A DNA stretch of 5,144 bases from the NCBI GenBank assembly GCA_030018555.1, contig JASEHY010000115.1:1-5144 (forward strand), written 5' to 3'. The notes beneath the pieces are model-generated. The model was not told the origin of the DNA, did no database searches, and saw only the letters and a program-made list of their open reading frames with translations. The translations under genes were made by a program, and so were the position numbers. The stretch is from Planctomycetota bacterium. Its GTDB lineage: Bacteria > Planctomycetota > MHYJ01 > JACQXL01. Of the stretch, positions 1 to 5,094 are shown piece by piece. How positions within the stretch are numbered: the first letter of the stretch is position 1; every line of letters starts with the position of its first letter.

Positions 1-1031
1 TTCTCAAAGAGCAGGGCTTTGAGGTCACCGGGCTTTTTATGAGTTTAGGCAGTTGTTTAGAGAAAATGCCACCCAAACGCAAGGCATGCTGTAGCATCTA
101 CGATGCCCGAGACGCCCGAAATGTCGCTGATTTGCTGGACATCAATTTCTCTGTCCTTGACTTCAAGAACGAGTTTGAGCAATTGATAAATTATTTCATC
201 TGTGAATACGATGCGGGCAGAACCCCCAACCCCTGTATTAAGTGTAACCAGTATCTTAAATTCGGTAAGTTATTGGAGTATGCTGATAAATTGGATGCCG
301 ATAATATAGCGACAGGTCATTATGCCAGAATTAGTAAAAGAAATAACCGCTATCTCTTAACCAAAGGCGTGGATAAAACTAAAGACCAATCATATGTGCT
401 TTTTCCGCTATCGCAACAACAACTATCTCGTGTCTTGCTTCCTCTGGACGAATTGAATAAAGACGAAGTGAGAAAAATAGCCCGTGAAATAGATTTGCCA
501 ATCAAAGACAAATTAGAAAGCCAGGATGTCTGTTTTGTGCCGGGCAATGATTATCGCACTCTAATAAAAGAGCGTCTAAGAGGCCATATTAAAGAAGGAA
601 AAATCAGGAATCTCAAAGATGAGATTATTGGAAAACACGAGGGATATCAATTGTTCACCATCGGTCAGCGACACGGCTTGGGTATCGCTCTTGGTTCACC
701 CGCCTATGTCACGGCAATCATCCCACAAACTAATACCATCGTAGTTGGCTCAAAGGATGACATTTATCAGACTACTTTTATAGCAGATGATGTTAACTGG
801 ATTACCTTAGCAGAAGACGAAATAAAATCTCTGAAAACTCTTAAGGCAGAGATAAAAATCAGGTATTTACACAAACAGGCAAAGGCAGAGATTACCATAC
901 TTGACAACAACACCGTTAGAGTTAGATTTGAGACACCACAACCTGCTATAACCCCTGGTCAAGCAGCGGTGTTTTATGATAATGATATGGTTCTTGGAGG
1001 CGGATGGATTAAAGAAATCGTAATTATTTAG
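1..1031 (+). CDS. mnmA: tRNA-specific 2-thiouridylase MnmA, 5' end outside window
   Basis: This enzyme makes the s2 group of 2-thiouridine at wobble U34 of Lys, Glu and Gln tRNAs in the cytosol, using ATP and a relayed persulfide sulfur. The first full codon is at position 3 and the reading frame is open from there, so the ATG at 39 is internal. The visible 342 residues lack only about 20 N-terminal ones, which would hold the SGGVDS PP-loop. Seen in order: the segment CCSIYDARDARNVADLL, then AGRTPNPCIKCNQYLKFG (the family's first catalytic Cys is the second Cys here, codon 243-245), ATGHYAR, SQDVCFVPGNDY (second catalytic Cys, codon 531-533), the C-terminal FTIGQRHGLG segment and a final PGQAAVFYDNDMVLGGGWI. 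The extra Cys in NPCIKCN is a variant in the same motif. The gene ends in TAG at 1029-1031 and converges on the kinase gene. Identity is very secure. Confidence 0.96.
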   Translation, partial: LKEQGFEVTGLFMSLGSCLEKMPPKRKACCSIYDARDARNVADLLDINFSVLDFKNEFEQLINYFICEYDAGRTPNPCIKCNQYLKFGKLLEYADKLDADNIATGHYARISKRNNRYLLTKGVDKTKDQSYVLFPLSQQQLSRVLLPLDELNKDEVRKIAREIDLPIKDKLESQDVCFVPGNDYRTLIKERLRGHIKEGKIRNLKDEIIGKHEGYQLFTIGQRHGLGIALGSPAYVTAIIPQTNTIVVGSKDDIYQTTFIADDVNWITLAEDEIKSLKTLKAEIKIRYLHKQAKAEITILDNNTVRVRFETPQPAITPGQAAVFYDNDMVLGGGWIKEIVII

Positions 1032-1054
1032 CCGAATGAAGTTCTCCCTCCAAC

Positions 1055-1125
1055 GTCATTCACACGAAAGTGGGAATCCAGATACCATAGCATACCAACT
1101 GGATTCCTGCTTCCGCAGGAATGAC
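1055..1125. repeat. Nested palindromic repeat (REP-like element) between convergent genes
   Basis: Two 27-bp arms, 1055-1081 and 1099-1125, are inverted copies matching at 21 of 27 positions, with outer ends GTCATTC and GGAATCCAG preserved. Each arm is also a small hairpin. The left arm pairs ATTCACAC with GTGGGAAT (7 of 8) around GAAA. The right arm pairs ATTCCTGC with GCAGGAAT (8 of 8) around TTCC. The arms resemble the GTCATTCCCGCGAAAGCGGGAATCC type of palindrome that I recall as scattered in many unrelated bacterial genomes; that link is from memory. It lies 23 bp after the mnmA stop and 68 bp beyond the kinase stop, so RNA from either strand could fold here and it may help end both transcripts. 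No long T-run follows, so a classical intrinsic terminator is not shown. Nothing else is recognised in 1126-1193. Confidence 0.85.
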
Positions 1126-1193
1126 ATAGGGATATGAGTAATCGTTTTGACATAATGTTAGGACGGCTACTTCAATCCGCTAATATATTACTA

Positions 1194-2384
1194 TTAATCA
1201 TTAACTGGTCGGGTGATATGTCGTGTAAGGAATAACTTACCCTCTTGGTTTTTGAGGAAATTTAACTGCCGTAGTTGCTCTTGATTGTATTCTTTGAAGT
1301 CCTTGCGGAATATTTCTATGTAAGCCTGCAGACTGTTATTGGTCGGACCGAAACCTCTGGCATAGATATATTTCTGTTCCAATGTATCGCCCACATCAAA
1401 CATATTCTGGAATCGTTTGTCCTTATCTTTGACTAACATCTTCATAATAATCTGCGAAAATATCTCCGGCACATCGGAAGAGATTTGGTGTGGTGGAATA
1501 ATCTGTTCATCCATTTTCTTAATGATGTACTTTCGCTGTTCGTTGAAAGAAAGATTTAACGGTGTTTCATAGAGACGGATACCGGTAACAATCTCATAAG
1601 CCACGAGTCCGAGTGCGAAAATATCTGCCCGGGCGTCAATCGGTTGATGCCTAATCTGTTCTGGCGCCATAAAACTCAACTTCCCCGCGAATGACTTCAT
1701 TTCCTCCTCATCAGCAGCTGCCACACCGAAATCACTAAGTTTACATACCCCTTGGTCGTTAATCAGAATATTTTCCGGTGAGACATCACGGTGGACAATA
1801 TATTGATGTGCATAACTTAATGCCCGTGCCATTCGGGAAATAATAAACCCCGCTAATGGGCAGGGTAATAATAACCCGGAATTACGATGTTGGTCGTGCA
1901 ATGTTCTTAAATTTGTTCCCTGGATATAATCCATCGCGATAAAAAATAGTTTTTTATCACTCTTATGTGTTTCTGTGCGGGAGCGAGGGAAAATCAGTTT
2001 CTTATAAAAAGTGATGCTCATTAGACGACGTATCAGTGAAAAACGATTATAACGTACGCGTTCCCGGTTAAACGACAGTCCTTCTAATTCCTTAATAAAC
2101 TCTAACGGCAGGATGCGAAAGGGGATGGATTCTAACCCGTAGGTTTTAACGATGTTCTCGTGCCTCAAACAGGTGGCAATATTAGCTTCCTGACGCAGAC
2201 GTTCTTCGTGTTTTTTAGAAAGTGTTCTGATGCTTTTCAAGACCACAGAATCTTTTACGCCCTCGTTATCCTTCTCGGATAAGAAAACAATACCCATCCC
2301 ACCACGGCCGATTTCTTCCAGTAGCGTATAGATGGAAGTGGAATGAAAACAGATACCTGATAATTCTGATGTTTTATGACCCAT
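1194..2384 (-). CDS. Hanks-type (eukaryotic-like) Ser/Thr protein kinase, soluble
   Basis: A protein of 396 residues whose kinase domain spans about 18-335. Visible motifs are the Gly-rich loop GRGGMG (26-31), VLK with Lys50, probable alpha-C Glu66, catalytic HRDVSPEN (198-205), DFG (218-220), APE (240-242), RADIFALG (253-259) and the subdomain XI Arg324. All residues needed for ATP/Mg binding and phosphotransfer appear present. The usual GTxxYMAPE is GKLSFMAPE, and HRDLKPEN is HRDVSPEN, a combination I recall from other bacterial kinases. About 55-60 extra, mostly basic residues (about 86-145) sit between the alpha-C/beta-4 region (NIVKTYGL) and the hinge strand (LFFIAMDYIQG). No transmembrane segment or sensor domain follows; a 55-residue tail ends the protein. 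An in-frame TAA nine bases upstream fixes ATG 2384 as the first start, but no Shine-Dalgarno is seen. Substrate is unknown and no phosphatase gene is nearby. It lies downstream of dapB on the same strand across a 216-bp structured gap. Confidence 0.93.
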   Translation of the reverse strand: MGHKTSELSGICFHSTSIYTLLEEIGRGGMGIVFLSEKDNEGVKDSVVLKSIRTLSKKHEERLRQEANIATCLRHENIVKTYGLESIPFRILPLEFIKELEGLSFNRERVRYNRFSLIRRLMSITFYKKLIFPRSRTETHKSDKKLFFIAMDYIQGTNLRTLHDQHRNSGLLLPCPLAGFIISRMARALSYAHQYIVHRDVSPENILINDQGVCKLSDFGVAAADEEEMKSFAGKLSFMAPEQIRHQPIDARADIFALGLVAYEIVTGIRLYETPLNLSFNEQRKYIIKKMDEQIIPPHQISSDVPEIFSQIIMKMLVKDKDKRFQNMFDVGDTLEQKYIYARGFGPTNNSLQAYIEIFRKDFKEYNQEQLRQLNFLKNQEGKLFLTRHITRPVND

Positions 2385-2410
2385 ACGACTTTATTAGTGC
2401 GATTTTGATG

Positions 2411-2585
2411 ACGCCAACGGCGCCAGAATTAGTCCCTGACGGGACTGCTCCACTGATGCTCGCCCCGTTAGGGGTCACACTTATCCCGCCGCCGTCCCGG
2501 CCCGTCGGTTCGGGACGGGTTGGCGAGCCTCGCCCCGAGGGGCGGGAGCATAGCGAGGGATTACCCGCCATTCCTGCCGCTTGGG
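2411..2585. repeat. GC-rich multi-hairpin repeat cassette between dapB and the kinase gene
   Basis: GC is 44/60 in 2461-2520 and 43/60 in 2521-2580, against 20/60 in the adjacent 2341-2400. Perfect hairpins follow one another: CGCC/GGCG (2412-2422), AGTCCC/GGGACT (2431-2446), CCCC/GGGG (2463-2474), the 8-bp CCGTCCCG/CGGGACGG (2492-2499 with 2511-2518), GGCGAG/CTCGCC (2522-2527 with 2529-2534) and CCTCG/CGAGG (2528-2540). An outer inverted repeat links ATGCTC-(gap)-GCCCC at 2456-2466 to 2539-2551. The 9-mer CTCGCCCCG is repeated directly at 2459-2467 and 2529-2537. Short open frames here (plus 2369-2650, minus 2374-2589) have G/P/S/R-rich translations typical of repeats, so I read the segment as non-coding. 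On the minus strand it lies after dapB and before the kinase start, so it could end dapB transcription, protect mRNA, or be a REP/MITE-like element. Its family is not known to me. Confidence 0.75.
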
Positions 2586-2600
2586 ACACAATAGAAATGG

Positions 2601-3356
2601 CTATTTCTTCCCTTTCAGCACATCAGATATTGTGTATAGACCTGCTCTGACGTGAGCGAGGAAACGAGCCGCCTGTAAGGCACCGCGGGCAAAGACATCT
2701 CTGGTATGCACCCGATGTGTTAACTCTATCCGCTCACCGAGACAACTATACACTACCATATGGTCGCCTACTACATCCCCTACTCGTAGAGAATGGATGG
2801 GAATTTTCTTCCCTATCCTGGCAGTGATATTATCTGCAAGTCGGATTGCTGTGCCACTCGGTGCGTCTTTCTTAAATCGGTGATGGGTTTCCACTATCTC
2901 AATATCATAATCAGGACCTAATAGTTTTGCTATCTGAGGGGCAAGGATGAATAATAGATTCGCGCCCGCGCTCATATTAGGACTTATCAGACACGGTATC
3001 TTCTTACTTGCCTGTTTGACCTTGTTTATCTGCTCTTTGCTTAATCCTGTAGTGCCGACTAAAAGGGCGGATTTATATTTAAGGCAGTTTTTAAGAACCG
3101 TCATCGTCCCTTCAGGATGAGAAAAATCAATTATAACATCTACTTTTCTATCCTGAACGCAAGAGAGTTTCACATCTAAACTCTTTCCGAGACCTGCGAT
3201 AATACTAATATCTTCTCCTATCCGGGGATGGTCAGGACGGTCTATGGCAACCAGAAGTTGGAGGTCTTTAGATTCGGATATTAGACGAACAAGTGAGTAT
3301 CCCATTCGTCCGCCAGCACCATTAATACCAATCGTAATTATTCCTTTATTTGTCAT
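2601..3356 (-). CDS. dapB: 4-hydroxy-tetrahydrodipicolinate reductase DapB
   Basis: This cytosolic enzyme reduces the DapA product with NAD(P)H to tetrahydrodipicolinate, on the route to meso-diaminopimelate for peptidoglycan and to lysine. The 251 residues match the family's usual length and look complete. Seen in order: the Rossmann nucleotide-binding loop GINGAGGRMG (10-19), VDVIIDFSHPE (72-82), the nucleotide-contacting VGTTGL (100-105), SPNMSAGAN (125-133), and the signature ETHHRFKKDAPSGTA (156-170), with the proton-donor His158 and Lys162 equivalents and the substrate-binding SGT. The C-terminal lobe carries SLRVGDVVGDH and GERIELTHR. ATG 3356 is chosen because the dinucleotide fold starts seven residues in. 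The bases before it (GAACCC) show no Shine-Dalgarno. A promoter candidate lies about 50 bp upstream. It was originally divergent from the ybgC-like gene now displaced by the IS, and no other DAP-pathway gene is in the window. Confidence 0.97.
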   Translation of the reverse strand: MTNKGIITIGINGAGGRMGYSLVRLISESKDLQLLVAIDRPDHPRIGEDISIIAGLGKSLDVKLSCVQDRKVDVIIDFSHPEGTMTVLKNCLKYKSALLVGTTGLSKEQINKVKQASKKIPCLISPNMSAGANLLFILAPQIAKLLGPDYDIEIVETHHRFKKDAPSGTAIRLADNITARIGKKIPIHSLRVGDVVGDHMVVYSCLGERIELTHRVHTRDVFARGALQAARFLAHVRAGLYTISDVLKGKK

Positions 3357-3407
3357 GGGTTCATATATGTTTCGTTTTATTCCTGAATTTGATAACCATT
3401 ATTATAT

Positions 3408-3436
3408 ATAATACTACTCCTACTAAAAACGACCAA
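3408..3436 (-). promoter_or_regulatory. Candidate dapB promoter (sigma-70-like)
   Basis: On the minus strand TTGGTC (3431-3436; 3 of 6 to the -35 consensus) is separated by exactly 17 bp from TATTAT (3408-3413; 5 of 6 to the -10 consensus). Initiation about seven bases further would give a leader of roughly 45 nt to ATG 3356. The AT-rich stretch offers other -10-like hexamers, so this is only the best-spaced option. It lies 107 bp inside the dapB side of the IS junction and should have survived the insertion. Confidence 0.4.
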
Positions 3437-3484
3437 GAACAAAAGGTATAAATTTGTTGAGAGTAAAGCGGCTGATAAAAAGGA

Positions 3485-3513
3485 TTGTTTTGTATCGGGT
3501 AAAATGGTTTAAT
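3485..3513 (+). promoter_or_regulatory. Candidate original ybgC promoter, now cut off by the IS
   Basis: On the plus strand TTGTTT (3485-3490) is 17 bp from TTTAAT (3508-3513; 5 of 6), which is preceded by TGG, fitting an extended -10. A second -10-like TATAAT lies at 3521-3526 but lacks a -35 at proper spacing. With the IS removed in thought, initiation near 3520 would leave a leader of about 20 nt before the ybgC ATG. It points away from the dapB promoter candidate, as expected for a divergent pair. Transcripts from here now run into the IS against the transposase gene. Confidence 0.35.
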
Positions 3514-3537
3514 ATCCGAATATAATGGCGCATCTAA

Positions 3538-3542
3538 TATTA
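3538..3542. repeat. Left probable target-site duplication of the IS
   Basis: TATTA directly abuts the left inverted repeat and corresponds to TACTA at 5090-5094 on the right, a 4-of-5 match. Five-base AT-rich duplications are what I recall for the IS1380-family member ISEcp1. The single mismatch may be a later mutation, or the match may be chance, since only the TA next to the element is strictly shared. Confidence 0.45.
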
Positions 3543-3566
3543 CCTGAAAAAGGCGTGAAAATTGAT
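3543..3566 (+). repeat. IS left terminal inverted repeat
   Basis: Read inward from 3543, this end begins CCTGAAAAAGGCGT followed by GAAAATTGAT. It pairs with the reverse complement of 5066-5089 with two mismatches, at offsets 15 and 20. The dinucleotide TA just outside is shared by both sides and makes the uninterrupted match 16 bp. Confidence 0.9.
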
Positions 3567-3642
3567 GCTTCAAATATGAAGACCGCATAAACACTGGGGT
3601 TTCGGGTTCTTCAACCCTAAAATTTTTAGCAAAGTGCAAAAA

Positions 3643-4959
3643 TCATAAAGATTTTATCTTCTCAATTTTCTGGATAATGTGTTCTAAAGTTTGTTTGGAA
3701 ATATATTCTGCTGGCAATTTGAGTATATTCTGGTTCTTTGATTTGACTAATCTGGCTGGTAACACCACAAATTCTGTCCGAATGGTTTCTAATGTGGCAT
3801 TCTGAAATCTCGGTGGTAGACAAAGTCTCTTGAACCAGTTGACGATATTGTAAGCAAAAAGGAGTAAAGAAAAATAAGCTTGGTTCGCCTGGAAGTTGTT
3901 GGTCGGAATTCGACCAAGAGCATAGCTTTCTTTGAGTTCTCTGATGAGAACTTCTATAGCTGCTCGAGGTTTGTAGAAGTACCAGATCTTTTCTGCTCTT
4001 AAAGGAAGGTTGGTTACAAACACTTGATAAGCACAACGCTTTAGGGTAAAGAGGGTAAGTTGGTCTGAGTCTTTTTCGGGTAAAGGTCTGCGAATCACGA
4101 CAAAACGATGTGGTTTCTTCCAGCGATACGGTTGGTAGAAAAACTCGGCTACTGTCCAGTCTTTCTTGAACTTGTGATAACGAAGAGCCTCTACTTTGTT
4201 TTTGATGGGATTGGTCATTTTGGCTACAATACAATAGCCGATCTTTGCCTCTTCGAGGGGTTCGATAAATTTGTGGTCGAAGAAGCCAGAGTCGGCGCGG
4301 AGGCGAATACGATAGATATAAGGAGGAACTTTGTCTAAACATGACTTTAAGAACTCTACTGAACCCGTAGAGGTGTATGCATCTCCTGGCCTTAAGATAC
4401 CATGCCAGAAGTCTTTGGAGTGAGATTCGAAGCAAAGTAAAGGATGATAAGAACGCGCGCCTCTTTTGTGAGGGTTGTAGCCTACTTTGGCTCCTTCGAT
4501 AAACTTGCCGTAGAGGGTAAGAACGGACGAGTCGAAATCGAAGAGTAGGCCGGTGCGAGGTTGGGGTAAATAAAACATCTTTAGTCTTAGGTAATCGTGA
4601 ACTTTGTTGATATCCTGAATTGTTTTGGGATTGACTCTTTTTAAGAAACGCCTTAAACTGCCGGAGTAAGGAAAGTTCTTCAAGCCTATGATTTGTTGAA
4701 AGGCACCATTGCCTTGGAGAATTTTTGTCTTGCTTAAACGGTGAATACCGGCAATCAAGGCATAAATGATAGCCAAGATTAATTCTGTCGGGTGATAACG
4801 ACTGGAACGTTGATGAAAAAGAACCTTTTTCTGCAAATGCCATTTGAGTCTTAGCTTCTTGCAAAACTGGTGAATGAGAAAGATTCCACCAAAGTGAGTG
4901 AGATTGCGTTCTCCAAAGGAGAGATGTAAAATTCTGATTCCTTTTGGCATCGGGCACAA
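3643..4959 (-). CDS. IS1380-family DDE transposase
   Basis: The transposase cuts and joins the element's ends through an RNase H-like DDE fold. It has 438 residues, a full length for the family. Visible motifs: an N-terminal RNLTHFGGIFLI region (18-29), the first acidic site LLFDFDSSV (Asp141/Asp143), the hallmark GYNPHKRGARSYHPLL (160-175), the second Asp in RADSGFFD (Asp223), and a perfect Y-(2)-R-(3)-E-(6)-K signature at Tyr329, Arg332, Glu336 and Lys343. No stop or frameshift is seen. The start is uncertain. TTG 4959 has AGGG six bases upstream and lies about 40 nt after a promoter candidate; ATG 4950, three codons later, is the alternative. A parallel frame one base earlier is also open for 453 codons (3662-5023), but its S/R/Q-rich product has none of the family motifs. 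Confidence 0.94.
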   Translation of the reverse strand: MCPMPKGIRILHLSFGERNLTHFGGIFLIHQFCKKLRLKWHLQKKVLFHQRSSRYHPTELILAIIYALIAGIHRLSKTKILQGNGAFQQIIGLKNFPYSGSLRRFLKRVNPKTIQDINKVHDYLRLKMFYLPQPRTGLLFDFDSSVLTLYGKFIEGAKVGYNPHKRGARSYHPLLCFESHSKDFWHGILRPGDAYTSTGSVEFLKSCLDKVPPYIYRIRLRADSGFFDHKFIEPLEEAKIGYCIVAKMTNPIKNKVEALRYHKFKKDWTVAEFFYQPYRWKKPHRFVVIRRPLPEKDSDQLTLFTLKRCAYQVFVTNLPLRAEKIWYFYKPRAAIEVLIRELKESYALGRIPTNNFQANQAYFSLLLFAYNIVNWFKRLCLPPRFQNATLETIRTEFVVLPARLVKSKNQNILKLPAEYISKQTLEHIIQKIEKIKSL

Positions 4960-4965
4960 AGTTAA

Positions 4966-4969
4966 CCCT
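4966..4969 (-). promoter_or_regulatory. Ribosome binding site supporting the TTG start of the transposase
   Basis: AGGG on the minus strand is followed by TTAACT and then TTG at 4959, a six-base spacing. For the ATG at 4950 the spacing would be 15 bases, too long, which favours the TTG start. Confidence 0.45.
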
Positions 4970-5005
4970 AGGGTAAGGTTCTGCCAGGACAGTTTTATTA
5001 CCCAT

Positions 5006-5034
5006 TTTATAGGTGATTTCCATAGGAATTACAA
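5006..5034 (-). promoter_or_regulatory. Candidate transposase promoter in the IS right end
   Basis: On the minus strand TTGTAA (5029-5034; 4 of 6) is 17 bp from TATAAA (5006-5011; 5 of 6). Initiation near 4999 would give a leader of about 40 nt to TTG 4959. It also makes the upstream ATG at 5023 unusable as a start, since that lies inside the promoter spacer. Confidence 0.5.
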
Positions 5035-5065
5035 GCTATTTCGGTTATTTGTTGTTAAAGAAAAT

Positions 5066-5089
5066 ATCATTTTTTACGCCTTTTTCAGG
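5066..5089 (-). repeat. IS right terminal inverted repeat
   Basis: Read inward on the minus strand, this end begins CCTGAAAAAGGCGT followed by AAAAAATGAT, the partner of the left end. On the plus strand its last bases CAGG lie four bases before the ybgC ATG and happen to form the only Shine-Dalgarno-like bases for that gene. Confidence 0.9.
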
Positions 5090-5094
5090 TACTA
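5090..5094. repeat. Right probable target-site duplication of the IS
   Basis: TACTA follows the right inverted repeat and matches TATTA at 3538-3542 at 4 of 5 positions. Its last A is the first base of the ybgC start codon. Confidence 0.45.

Larger units (their letters stand above)
3543..5089. mobile_element. IS1380-family insertion sequence, 1547 bp, apparently intact
   Basis: The element is bounded by inverted repeats that begin CCTGAAAAAGGCGT: 14 bp perfect and 22 of 24 matching overall (3543-3566 against 5066-5089). It encodes one full-length DDE transposase on the minus strand. The family call rests on the transposase motifs (DFDSSV, GYNPHKRGARSYHPLL, RADSGFFD and a Y-R-E-K signature) and agrees with the CCT start of the ends, the ~1.5-1.7 kb size and the probable 5-bp duplication. 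The 100 bp between the left end and the transposase stop (3543-3642) contain only a weak GGGTT/AACCC hairpin (3604-3617). The right end (4960-5089) holds the transposase promoter candidate. There are no passenger genes. It sits in the former dapB-ybgC intergenic region. Confidence 0.92.

Noticed and set aside
350..547. Minus-strand 65-codon frame inside mnmA
   Set aside because: Antisense shadow of a strongly conserved gene.
2374..2589. Minus-strand 71-codon frame between dapB and the kinase gene
   Set aside because: Low-complexity Gly/Ser/Pro translation of the palindromes, overlapping the kinase start by 11 bases in another frame; no recognisable domain or ribosome site.
2369..2650. Plus-strand 93-codon frame over the GC-rich cassette
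   Set aside because: It overlaps both dapB and the kinase start antisense, and its composition (Pro, Gly, Arg) reflects the hairpin repeats.
3604..3617. GGGTT/AACCC hairpin as a transposase terminator
   Set aside because: The stem is only 5 bp and on the transposase strand it is not followed by a T-run; the loosely T-rich stretch lies on the plus-strand side instead.
3361..3639. A 92-codon minus-strand open frame with a hydrophobic FLVGVVLYIIMVI stretch near its end
   Set aside because: It begins inside the IS and crosses the left inverted repeat at 3543, so about one third is IS sequence and the rest is the AT-rich dapB-ybgC spacer. The hydrophobic run comes from ATTATATATA-type sequence. 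With the IS removed, the frame would run antisense into ybgC.
4108..4338. Plus-strand 76-codon frame inside the transposase gene
   Set aside because: Antisense shadow of the conserved transposase catalytic region.
4987..5023. ATG 5023 as the transposase start
   Set aside because: It is in a different frame from the DDE motifs, has no ribosome site, and lies inside the best promoter candidate (5006-5034).
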